Below, in pieces: positions 16,831 through 25,700 of a DNA stretch of 64,000 nt. The notes beneath the pieces were generated by a model that worked only from the letters and a program-made list of their open reading frames with translations, was not told the DNA's origin and made no database searches. The translations under genes were made by a program, and so were the position numbers. The DNA comes from Billgrantia sulfidoxydans (GTDB lineage: Bacteria; Pseudomonadota; Gammaproteobacteria; Pseudomonadales; Halomonadaceae), in NCBI RefSeq assembly GCF_017868775.1, contig NZ_CP053381.1, positions 1,860,001 to 1,924,000 of the forward strand. The letters run 5' to 3'. Position 1 is the stretch's first letter. Each line of letters opens with the position of its first letter.

Positions 16831-17535
16831 ATGCGGCACGAAGGCAAGCTCACACAGTGGAACGACGCCAAGGGCTTCGGGTTCACCACGCCAGCCGCAG
16901 GCGGCCCTCGCGTATTCGTCCACATCAGCGCCTTTCCCCGCGGTGGGCGCCGCCCAACACTCAACGAGCCGATTACCTACCAGCTGACACAAGATAGCCA
17001 AAACAGACCGAAAGCCCAGAAGGTGGGCTACCTGAAAGCAGCACGCAGCGCATCCCCACGCTCCAGAGGGCTGATGTTGGCATCCGCCATCGCCGCTGCG
17101 TTCTTCGCGCTCCTGGCTGCCTTGAGCGGGCTGGGCTACGTGCCAATGCAGCTCCTGGCGGCATACGCGCTGCTGAGCGTGATCACCTTCGCCATGTACG
17201 GCATCGACAAAGCCGCAGCAGGGAAGGGCAGAAGGCGCTCACCAGAAGCCACGCTTCTCTTCGCAGGCCTGATCGGTGGCTGGCCCGGAGCGCTGGTAGC
17301 GCAGCGGTTGTTTCGGCACAAAACCAGAAAGCAGCCGTTTCAGGCCATATTTTGGTGTGGGGTGGTGGTGAATTGTGGGGTGTTTGGGTGGCTTGTTTAT
17401 ACGGGGGAGGTGGCGCGGCTTTGGGCTGGTTTTGGGTTTGAGCCAACAAAATTTGGAGTAATCGGCTGCGCATCAGGCTTTCTGGAAATTTGCATGCTAA
17501 CTAATTTAAATTTTAATATTTCTAAATTTGGCTGA
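16831..17535 (+). CDS. Cold-shock domain / DUF1294 membrane protein with atypical C-terminus
   Basis: The N-terminal cold-shock nucleic-acid-binding domain (residues 1-68: GKLTQWNDAKGFGFTTP, VFVHISAFPRGGRRP) is followed by a DUF1294 membrane part of about four segments, including AMYGIDKAAAGKGRRRSPE, LLFAGLIGGWPGALVAQRLF, RHKT and AIFWCGVVVNCGVFGW. This domain pairing is common in proteobacteria. The family normally ends soon after the last membrane segment. Here about 35 further residues, rich in Phe, Asn and Ile, are encoded by AT-rich DNA (from about 17440). The native 3' end was probably replaced when the adjacent island entered. The ATG at 16831 follows AAGGATAACTG. Confidence 0.85.
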   Translation: MRHEGKLTQWNDAKGFGFTTPAAGGPRVFVHISAFPRGGRRPTLNEPITYQLTQDSQNRPKAQKVGYLKAARSASPRSRGLMLASAIAAAFFALLAALSGLGYVPMQLLAAYALLSVITFAMYGIDKAAAGKGRRRSPEATLLFAGLIGGWPGALVAQRLFRHKTRKQPFQAIFWCGVVVNCGVFGWLVYTGEVARLWAGFGFEPTKFGVIGCASGFLEICMLTNLNFNISKFG

Positions 17536-17552
17536 ATTAAAAAGAGAAAGAT

Positions 17553-20090
17553 ATGGATATTATTAAAATTAAGAAAGATATTTATGAGGCAATAAAGAAC
17601 GGCGAAATATCTAAGTCTGTTGTTGAAAAGCTTGTAAGAAGGGACGGCGCGCTGATCTCGAAAGAGTGTGAGTTGTGGGACTACAAAAAAACTTTTGAAG
17701 AGGATAAAGATTCATATTTAAAAATATTAAAATCGATAATCAGTTTCCACAATACTTTTGGTGGATACATGATTTTTGGTGTGGAGGAAAAAGTTAAAGA
17801 TACTTCTTTTATTCTTTGTGGTGTGGAAAAGAATCTCATAGATCAACAGAAGCTTAGGGGGCAATTTGATAGGTATTTTAATCAGCGGCTTGATTTGACT
17901 TATGAAGAAATATTAATTTCTTCCGGGACGGGAAAAGTGCTTGTTGGTTTGCTCCATATACCTAAGAGAGATAAAAAAAATCACTCTGTTGCAGCAGTGA
18001 TTGATGGAGCAAACACGAAGAATAAAATTATATTGGCAAAAGATGCTGTTTATATCAGAAAGCTAGACGAGTGTAAGCAAGTTGTCACACAGGCTGATTT
18101 TGAGTTCCTTGTGTCTGAGAGAAATTTTAATACTGAAGCTACTACCAAACAATCAAGGAAAAAAATAATTGAACACAACCTGCCAGATAAAAATTTCATA
18201 TGTCCTGATTTTATTGGTAGGTTTGAAATACTCCAAGAGTTATGGTCTTGGCTTTCAGATGATTTCCAGTACACTAAAGTTTTGGCTGCAGATGGAGGTA
18301 AAGGGAAAACATCTATTGCGTATGAATTCTGCCAGCTGATAATTAAATCAGGCACAGAGCTATTTGAGCAAGTAATTTGGCTGACCGCAAAGAAGCGGCA
18401 ATTTAAAGCGGCCTATAACCAGTATGTAAGAACTCCGGATACCCATTATAATGACCTAGAGTCGTTGCTAAGCGAGGTTTGCTTAAGGACGGGATCTCTA
18501 CCTGATGAAGTAACGGATTTTACACTGCAGCAATTGCAAAGATCTGCCAGAGAAGGTTTGAGCTTAATCCCATCTTTTGTTGTTATTGATGATATCGATT
18601 CAAATTCTCCCGAAGAGCAAAAGCGTATTATGGAGATTGCGCGCACCATCTCTAATTCGTCTTCTAGGATATTGATGACCACGCGCGCCAATAATATTTA
18701 TTCTAGTGATTCTTCCATATTGGTCCCAGGCCTAGAAGGAGAGGAATACAAGGATTTAATTGATTCTTTGTGTGGATCACTTGGTTTGCAAAGATATAAC
18801 GATAAAAACATAAACAAATTGAATGCGGCGTCCGAGGGCTCTCCGTTATTCACAGAATCAATTTTAAGGTTATGCAAGCTTGGTCTTTCAGTAGATAAAG
18901 CCATTTTAGACTGGTCAGGAAAAAGTGGTGATACGGTTCGAGAAGCAGCATTGAGAAAAGAGGTATCTGAACTATCGTCTGAGGCAATAAAAATCCTTTT
19001 AACAATAAGTTATATAGGATCGCTATCGCGAAGTGAACTCCATTTATACACAGATTTAGAAAATTCAGAGATTAATGAGTCCATAGAGCAGTTGGGAAAT
19101 CTTTTTTTAATTAGCAGCATTGAATTTATTGAGGAAGAGCCGAGATTTGAAAGCACGTCATCAATAAGTAAGTTGGTGTTGTCAATAGCAAGCGATATTG
19201 TTCCCAATTCAGAGCAATATATTAGTCGAATTAGAGAAATTAGCGAAGGGCTGGAGGCAAATACCAAAATACATATTCCAGAGGTAGGTGCGGCCATTCG
19301 TCAATGTAATTCACTAATAAAAGAAGAAAGATACGATGACGCAAGAAATACTGTGCTTTCTTTGTTGAGACAGCCGAGATATAAAGAAAATAGCGATCTC
19401 TATTTTATGTTGGCTAAGACCGAGTATGAAGACCCCAACATTAACGACGAAGTAGCCAGAAAATATTTTTCAGAAGCCTTTATTAAGGGGCAAAGGAAGC
19501 CAGCATTTTTTGAAATGTGGTACCAGACTGAAGTAAACCATGGCACTAATATAAAAATATTAGAAGTATGCGATCATGCCCTTCGTAGCATGGGGAAGTT
19601 TGATACACAGTGGGGGGAGAGAAAAGCATATGCTAGTTACAATTTGGCGATGAGTACTGAAAATTTTGAAAATAAAATTCGTTATTTGGTTTCGTGCTAC
19701 GAAAATTCTTCAAAGCTAATTAAGCTTTCAAAAAAGGAGCGATGGGAAAGATTTAAGGAGTTGAACATTAAGGTTGTAGACAACATTTGGAATGAATCGA
19801 TTAATAATGGCATGTATGAGGTGGCTGGGCGCGCAATTATAAACGCTGTTAATGGTGGAGATATTCGAAGTGCTAATTTTAACAGAATAATTGAAGTTTC
19901 CCATTTTTATGCGGATGAAAAATCAGTATCAGACGAAGCATTCAGAGAACTTCGAGATTTTCTCGAATGGGCTCCGAAGCTAGTCCGTGAGGGGGCTATT
20001 AGTAGAGAGGCGCTCGCTCTAAAGTTAGATCAATCTTACCGCACAATGTTAGCATCTGTACGCAACAAGAAAATTCAGGTGACAGCTTAG
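17553..20090 (+). CDS. Schlafen AlbA_2-STAND NTPase-helical repeat protein (candidate antiviral sensor)
   Basis: AT-rich gene for an 845-residue protein with three parts. Residues 30-165 look like a Schlafen AlbA_2 domain: an acidic/Lys start (ECELWDYKKTFEED), then SIISFHNTFGGYMIFGVEEK. Residues 215-400 form a STAND/NB-ARC-type NTPase, with FIGRFEILQELW at its entry, Walker A ADGGKGKTS near residue 246, Walker B FVVIDDID near 340 and an RILMTTRA segment near 372. The C-terminal half (about 470-800) is helical and repeat-like, a probable ligand sensor. This order (effector, STAND switch, repeat sensor) is that of Avs-type and other NLR-like antiphage proteins. The exact family was not recognised. 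No membrane segments were seen. The start at 17553 follows AAAGAGAAAG. Confidence 0.8.
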   Translation: MDIIKIKKDIYEAIKNGEISKSVVEKLVRRDGALISKECELWDYKKTFEEDKDSYLKILKSIISFHNTFGGYMIFGVEEKVKDTSFILCGVEKNLIDQQKLRGQFDRYFNQRLDLTYEEILISSGTGKVLVGLLHIPKRDKKNHSVAAVIDGANTKNKIILAKDAVYIRKLDECKQVVTQADFEFLVSERNFNTEATTKQSRKKIIEHNLPDKNFICPDFIGRFEILQELWSWLSDDFQYTKVLAADGGKGKTSIAYEFCQLIIKSGTELFEQVIWLTAKKRQFKAAYNQYVRTPDTHYNDLESLLSEVCLRTGSLPDEVTDFTLQQLQRSAREGLSLIPSFVVIDDIDSNSPEEQKRIMEIARTISNSSSRILMTTRANNIYSSDSSILVPGLEGEEYKDLIDSLCGSLGLQRYNDKNINKLNAASEGSPLFTESILRLCKLGLSVDKAILDWSGKSGDTVREAALRKEVSELSSEAIKILLTISYIGSLSRSELHLYTDLENSEINESIEQLGNLFLISSIEFIEEEPRFESTSSISKLVLSIASDIVPNSEQYISRIREISEGLEANTKIHIPEVGAAIRQCNSLIKEERYDDARNTVLSLLRQPRYKENSDLYFMLAKTEYEDPNINDEVARKYFSEAFIKGQRKPAFFEMWYQTEVNHGTNIKILEVCDHALRSMGKFDTQWGERKAYASYNLAMSTENFENKIRYLVSCYENSSKLIKLSKKERWERFKELNIKVVDNIWNESINNGMYEVAGRAIINAVNGGDIRSANFNRIIEVSHFYADEKSVSDEAFRELRDFLEWAPKLVREGAISREALALKLDQSYRTMLASVRNKKIQVTA

Positions 20091-20450
20091 TTTTTTCGAA
20101 TCTAATGTTGCCATTACGAATCGTTTGTACGCTCTTTTGGCAGAGATAGAGAGCTATAGCGGTTTATTTTGCTACGAAAGTAGAAAGCAATACCAAGTCT
20201 TGGAAGCACACACTTTGACTTGTTATGAAGCCGAAGATTGCCCACCACGAAATGAGATACTTTCCCTATGGATTCGGTGTCGCTCTGTTTGCCATGCTCC
20301 GCGAATATCTGAGCGACAGCGAATTCAGAAAACGATTGATGGTCGATTGTGATTTCAGTGTACTTTATCGGGGAGGTCCAACCGCTTTTCCGCCGCGCTG
20401 CAGCTCCAAAACGGCCCGTGCGTTATGTATTTATCTAGTGCGAGGGGATC
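20091..20450. other. Gap inside the island
   Basis: 360 AT-rich bases between the STAND gene and the 319-residue gene. Two short overlapping forward frames (20125-20352 and 20225-20488) have no recognisable motif or convincing ribosome-binding site and are not called. The last 60 bases are GC-richer (around CCGCCGCGCTGCAGC) and end in GTGCGTTATG, a weak echo of a recombination-site end. Otherwise I see nothing in it. Confidence 0.5.
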
Positions 20451-21410
20451 ATGGAAGAAGAAAAATATTTGGGTTACATAAAATATGACGGCCCTCTGAT
20501 TGAAGATGGGTTGATGGATGGACGAAGGCAGGCTCAAGCATTAATAGGTTTTGATTCTGCCATCCGCTACTTTATCGGTAAGCTTGCGCCTGATCTCCAA
20601 AATTTGGACTTTGAGATACCGGTCCGCATAAGAAAAGGCTCATGGGAAGCCTTGATACCGGAGACAGTAGCCGGTTGGACACAGGCAGGCTTAGGTGTGG
20701 TTGCAACGGCCTACTTGACTAAAGCTGCACAGAAGATGGCCGAAAAGGATTTCTCGGATTTTGGGTTCAAAGATATTTTTCGAGCATCTCTTGATGGAGT
20801 AAAATGGTTTGCCCGGATTGGCAAACACATGGGAGATGTTTCGATCCGTAAGTTTTCTGACGTCCGGTTTGATAGTTCAAAGGGGTTAATAGGCATCGTT
20901 AATGCTCAGGGAGAGATTCTCTACGTTCCTAAACACATGATAGAAATTTACAGTCAGTGCCCTGCCAATATCTTGGAGAACATTGCAAACAATATCACTT
21001 ATGGTAGAAATTTAGTTATTGGATCGGTTGAAGATGATATTCTGGATGAAGTTACGATAGACAATGGCGAAAAGTACATATTCTGCCAAGACGAACAAGA
21101 GAAGGAAAATGAAATTCTTTTTCCTGATCTTGAGCATGGTACTGAAGTTGTCCTTGAAGGTGAGGTAACCAGGGAGAATAAAACGTCAAATTCGATGGGC
21201 TTTAAATACAATGATCATATTCTAACCTCCTATCCCGAAATTGGCAGTATTGTTCAGTATAAGCACCTTATATTTTCAGAATGTCGGCTATATGGGCGCG
21301 TAAGTCGCTTGGACGAAAAAGGACGGCTTAGCGCAAGGAGGCCTAAGTTGATTTTTCGTCACCTAGAGAAAATAAGAGGAGACGAAAATTACGATCTTTT
21401 CAATCAGTAA
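20451..21410 (+). CDS. Unrecognised protein, possible partner of the STAND gene
   Basis: Protein of 319 residues in no family I can name. It starts YLGYIKYDGPLIEDGLMDGR, and an amphipathic or membrane-like stretch lies near residues 75-95 (AGWTQAGLGVVATAYLTKAA). The C-terminal half is acidic and looks beta-rich (EVVLEGEVTRENKTSNSMGF). Codon use is AT-rich like the upstream STAND gene, in the same direction 360 bases away. GCGAGGGGATC precedes the ATG. A role in defence is inferred only from location. Confidence 0.65.
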   Translation: MEEEKYLGYIKYDGPLIEDGLMDGRRQAQALIGFDSAIRYFIGKLAPDLQNLDFEIPVRIRKGSWEALIPETVAGWTQAGLGVVATAYLTKAAQKMAEKDFSDFGFKDIFRASLDGVKWFARIGKHMGDVSIRKFSDVRFDSSKGLIGIVNAQGEILYVPKHMIEIYSQCPANILENIANNITYGRNLVIGSVEDDILDEVTIDNGEKYIFCQDEQEKENEILFPDLEHGTEVVLEGEVTRENKTSNSMGFKYNDHILTSYPEIGSIVQYKHLIFSECRLYGRVSRLDEKGRLSARRPKLIFRHLEKIRGDENYDLFNQ

Positions 21411-21522
21411 ATAAAAAATTCAGCCACGGCGACTCCTTTTCCATTGCGGCTTCGCCTACATTTCAAAGGCGCGCATACTGCGGGCTTTAGCTGCATTCGA
21501 GTACAAAGGAATTTTTTATTCA

Positions 21523-22179
21523 ATGTTCAAAGAACAGGTTATAGACAGAATTACAAAAGAGTTCGGGCGTCCATCGCGCGAGACGGTGAAAGTAACCGCA
21601 TGGGATGTAGGAAGCAGCCTAGCCGTGGTGGTTCAAATAGATCAGCCAAATAAAGATGATTATGCTTACGTATGGCTGCCATATCCCCCTGATTCGGAGA
21701 CTGTTCCAGAAATCGCATTGGAATATGCCGCTGAATCTGGCAGGCACAGTAATACTTACCCATCACCAGGATTGGAAAGGGGAAAGGCTGCCCTAAAGCT
21801 CATCATAACAAGCACGGAAGAACTGGATGATTTGATTGCTTATATCAATGCTTTCAAGTCCTTTCTGCCGCTCCCAGATTTCAAGGCTAGCCCGCGACAG
21901 GAATCGCAGCCTGAACCTGTCACTGAAGAAAGCTTGATTCGTGTCGATACATCGTCAATGCCGAACCCTAAGCCAATAAAACCGCGTCGAGAGGCCATAC
22001 CCAGACCGGTTCAAAGGGAGGTGTGGCAAAGGGACGGAGGCAAGTGCGTAGAATGTAGTTCCAATGTAAAACTATGCTTTGATCACATTGTTCCTTTTTC
22101 GAAAGGTGGCAGCAATTCAGTTCGGAACCTGCAATTACTTTGTGAGCGTTGCAATCTATCAAAAGGCAACAGAATATAG
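21523..22179 (+). CDS. HNH endonuclease-domain protein
   Basis: Protein of 218 residues. The C-terminal 50 residues are a clear HNH nuclease module. VWQRDGGKCVECSS and LLCERCNLSKGNRI supply the two zinc-binding Cys pairs, and FDHIVPFSKGGSNSVRNLQ supplies the catalytic His-Asn-like core. The N-terminal 140 residues are an unrecognised globular region, followed by a Pro-rich linker. HNH proteins of this type are often defence or homing nucleases. It lies in the island, in the same direction as its neighbours, and is followed within ten bases by the attC-like sequence. Confidence 0.85.
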   Translation: MFKEQVIDRITKEFGRPSRETVKVTAWDVGSSLAVVVQIDQPNKDDYAYVWLPYPPDSETVPEIALEYAAESGRHSNTYPSPGLERGKAALKLIITSTEELDDLIAYINAFKSFLPLPDFKASPRQESQPEPVTEESLIRVDTSSMPNPKPIKPRREAIPRPVQREVWQRDGGKCVECSSNVKLCFDHIVPFSKGGSNSVRNLQLLCERCNLSKGNRI

Positions 22180-22182
22180 GTG

Positions 22183-22232
22183 GCAAACAAGGCGTTGCTG
22201 ACGGACAATTTGCCGCAGAGCGCGGCGTTAGC
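22183..22232 (+). repeat. attC-like recombination site (tentative)
   Basis: The 50-base stretch starts GCAAAC and ends GTTAGC; these ends are inverted repeats with one mismatch. It folds into an imperfect hairpin with unpaired bases (GCT, CGG and CA pairing with TG, CCG and AGC around ATT). These are features of integron cassette attC sites. It lies directly after one gene and directly before the next. No integrase is in the window. Confidence 0.4.
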
Positions 22233-22249
22233 TGTGGGAGGTGCATAGA

Positions 22250-22748
22250 TTGATCGAAGGAAAATTTCGAGGCTGCATGGCCAGAGTATTTTGACGTTGT
22301 TGCGGATGTGGAATGGACGCAACCGGCTCCGCATGATCTTCTTTACTCGGGAGGCGTCGAGGCTGATGCAACTGCATACTTTTACAGCATCGTTGGGTAT
22401 GTTGGAAAGCAGTGGTGGCCTTACTACCTTGGCATGGTTTTCAACCAAAGTGCATCCATCAGAAATCAGCAGCGTGATCATCTTGAACGGATGATCAAGC
22501 TCCAGGCAAGCAATCCAGGAGTCTCTTTTTCAATCACACTAGGGACCCCATGCTTCCGCGTGGGAAAATGCACCAGGGACTACATCCAAGCAATCGAAGG
22601 GCTCCTAATATACGGAAACTGGCATGAGAATATGATCAACGAAAGGAAGATCAGTCGCTTTTCGCATGCTAGGCAAATATTTATTCGCAACACTGGCTGG
22701 AATGAGCACGTTGAGGCGGAGTTTGCTTACGGTGTGTTCTACCGGTAG
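22250..22748 (+). pseudogene. Small island gene with single-base frameshift near its start
   Basis: A GGGAGG ribosome-binding site lies eight bases before a TTG at 22250, but that frame stops after 14 codons. Removing one G at 22259-22260 gives a continuous reading (MIEENFEAAWPEYFDVVAD onward) to the stop at 22748, about 165 residues. As it stands, only the frame from 22254, without a normal start (first GTG at 22308), is open. The protein contains YYLGMVFNQSASIRNQQRDH and IEGLLIYGN, which faintly recall GIY-YIG nucleases, but I would not assign the family. It is either a real inactivation or a sequence error. Confidence 0.5.
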
Positions 22749-22775
22749 TCATCAGGCCAGCCAAAGGACCCCAAA

Positions 22776-25700
22776 TTGATCATCCCCCAAGACGGGCGTT
22801 TGCGGCTGGATCGTGAGCGCTTGAAGCTGCATCGCAAGCGGCTGGGCCTGAGTCAGGAGGCGCTGGCCGAGTACTGTTTTGATCGGCGCTTGTGCGTCTC
22901 CATCGCTTCCATCAAGCGGGCGGAGAGTGGCAAGGCGGTGCTGTATCGTACCGCGCGCCATCTGGCCGAGATCTACGAGGTCGAGGTCGAGGAGCTGTCG
23001 GCGGAGGCCGAGGAGGCTGCCGTTGTCGCTTCCGATATCGAGGAGATGGAGAGCGCCCGCGTGCTGATCCAGTTGCACGCCGTGGCGGCCGATCCCTCGG
23101 CGCTGGCGAGCTGGGTGCAGCATTTCGGCGGTAGCCTGGCGGAAGGGGGCACGGCGCTGTTCGGGCTGCCCCGGGCTTACCGCAGCGATGCGCAGCGCGG
23201 CCTGCTGTGTGCCGCCACCCTGGTGGAGCAGGGGGTGGCCCGCGGCGTGTATCTTCAGGCCGGCCATTGGCCTACGGCTACGCCGCTTTCCATGTCGGGT
23301 GGGCAGAGCGGTGTGTGGGTCGAGCGTGGGGTGGCGGTGCAGTTGGCGGAGCGCTTCGTTTTCGATGACGAAGGCGGGGAGTGGCTGCGCTATCGCCAAC
23401 CCCGGGACGAAGCTCATGACGCCCGCTTCGAGCTGGTGGGGCGCCGGGTGCAGTTGGGCCAGCTGCAAGCCATCCTGGAGAGCACCCAGGCCTACCAGGC
23501 CGGTCATCTGATCTATATCCGCGGGGTGGCGGGCATCGGCAAGACGCGCCTGAGCGCGGAGTTTGCCGAGATGGCCGCGGCCCATGCCGATCATCACCAG
23601 GCCGAGGTGCTGGACTTCGGTACCCGGGCCGATGAAGGCCCACTGATGCAGCTCACGCGCTCGCTGCTGGAAACCTCCGCCGAGGCGAAAGCGGAAATTC
23701 TGGACGAGGCTCTCCTGCTGGCCCGTCTCTCGGCGCTGCGCCTGCCCATGGATCACGCCATGCTGCTGCGCCCGCTGCTGGGCTTGCCTCAGCCGGAGGA
23801 GGCGCAGTCGCTCTATGCCGCCATGACTCCGGCGACCCGCAGCCAGCGCCTGGTGCTGGCACTGCGCGATCTGCTCCTGGCGCGCTCCATTCATCGCCCG
23901 CAACTGGTGGTGGTGGAGGACCTGCACTGGGCCGACGAGGCGCTGCTGGCCACGCTCACCGGGCTGCTGCAGGGTACCCAGGAAGCGCCGGTGATCTGGC
24001 TGTTCACCTCGCGCCTGGAGCAGGACCCGCTGGAGAGCCGCCTGCGCCCGCAGTTGCCGGAGCTGCCGCTCACTCTGATCGAGCTGCCGCCGCTGCGCCC
24101 GCAGGAGGCCGAGGCCCTGGTGGCCAGCTACGGCACGGTACCCGCCGAGCACGCCGCCCGCTGCGTGACCCAGGCCCAGGGCAACCCGCTGTTCCTGACC
24201 CAACTGCTGCTGTTCCATCCTCATCGCAGCCTGCCGGCCAGCCTCGCCAATCTGGTACAGAGCAAGCTGGATCAGCTCACCGATCTGGATCGTCGGGCCA
24301 TGTGCATCGCCGCGGTGATGGGACAGCGCTTCTCCCTGGCCTCGCTGCAGGAGGTGCTGGGGCAGGCCGATTATCAGCCCGAACTGCCCCAGCGCTACAG
24401 CCTGGTGCGCCCGCTGGAAGAGGGCAGCTACCGCTTCGTGCACGACCTGATCCTGCAAGGCATCTACGAGGGGATTCCCAAGATCCAGCGCGACCGCCTG
24501 CACCTGCGGTTGGCTGCGCTCTACGGCGAGGCGGAACCTGGCTTACGGGCGCGCCACCTGCATCGGGCGCGCTCGCTGGAGGCGCCGAATGCCTTCCTGC
24601 AGGCGGTGGCGGCGGAAATGGCCCGCTATCGCCACGAGGAAGCCATGGCGCTGCTGCGGGATTGCCGCGCCATCGACTATGCGCCGAAGGATGAGTACCG
24701 GCTGATGCTGCTGCAGGGCCAGGTGGCGATGGCCACCGGGCAGATCCAGGCGGCGCGGGAGCACTTCGAGGCGGCGCGCAGCTTCGCCCGGGAAGAGTGT
24801 CAGCGCATCACGGCCGATCTTTGGCTGGCCCGGGTGCTGAACATGCTCGATGCGCTGGCGGCGGAGGAGGCGATTCTCGACGGCCTGCTGCCCCTGGCCG
24901 AGGCGCTGGAGGATCCCTTGCCCCTGGCCGAGGCGCTCTATCTCAAGGGCAATCTCTACTTCCCCCGGGGCGACTTTGCCACCAGCCGCGCCTATCACTC
25001 CCGCGCCCTGGAGCAGGCCCGCCGTGGCGGCGACGTGCGCACCGAGATCCAGGCCCTGAGCGGGCTGGGCGATGCCCACTATGCCGAGGGGCAAATGCTC
25101 AGCACCCTCGAGCTGTTCGATCACTGCGTAGCGCTGTGCCGAACCCATGGCCACGCCGAGCTGGAGGCCTCCAACCTGTTCATGCTGGGCACCGCGCGCA
25201 TTTACGCCAACCAGACCGAAGCGGCGCTGGCCGACTGTTTCGATGCCGCCGAGCTGGGCAAGCGGGTCGGTAACCGGCGTGCCGAGGTGGTGGCGCGGCT
25301 CACGGCGGGGTGGATTCTGCTCTCCCAGGGCGAGCCGTATGCGGCGGACGAGCAGATCGAACAGGCGCTGACGGTGGCGCGTGGCCTGGGCTCCGGTCGC
25401 TTCGAGGCGTTCCTGCTGGAGAGTCGCGCCCGGGTCGAGCTGATCACCGGACGGCTGGTCGAGGCGCGAGCCAGCATCGAGCGTGCCTGGCAGCTGGTCG
25501 AACAGCACGGCCTGAAGGCCTTTATCGGCCCCTGGGTGCTAGGCACCCGGGCGCTGCTGGAAGAGGAGCCCGAGACGCGCCGGGCGACGCTACAAGAGGG
25601 CGAAGCGCTGCTGGATGCCGGCTGCGTGGGGCACAACGGCTATCGCTTCCTGATCGCGGCGGCGGAGGTCAGCCTGCTCGACGGGCGCCCGCAGGCGGCT

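Larger units (their letters stand above)
17440..22750. mobile_element. AT-rich accessory (probable defence) island
   Basis: Base composition changes sharply from the GC-rich chromosome to AT-rich DNA inside the end of the DUF1294 gene, and back to GC-rich at the XRE-AAA gene. The island holds four plus-strand genes, of which the STAND NTPase and the HNH protein are recognisable. No integrase, transposase, tRNA or terminal repeats were found, so the mode of entry is unknown. An attC-like sequence at 22183-22232 raises the possibility of integron-type cassettes for its right part. Boundaries are estimated from composition and could be off by about a hundred bases. Confidence 0.6.

Noticed and set aside
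20225..20488. Short forward frame before the 319-residue island gene
   Set aside because: No motif and no convincing ribosome-binding site; it overlaps the start of the next gene in another frame.
21405..21496. Second attC-like site before the HNH gene
   Set aside because: Only the right end (CTTTAGCTGC) recalls the better site at 22183; the left end and stem do not pair convincingly.
22752..25508. Minus-strand frames opposite the XRE-AAA gene
   Set aside because: Gln/Leu/Arg-rich mirror text; the plus strand has HTH, Walker A and Walker B motifs.
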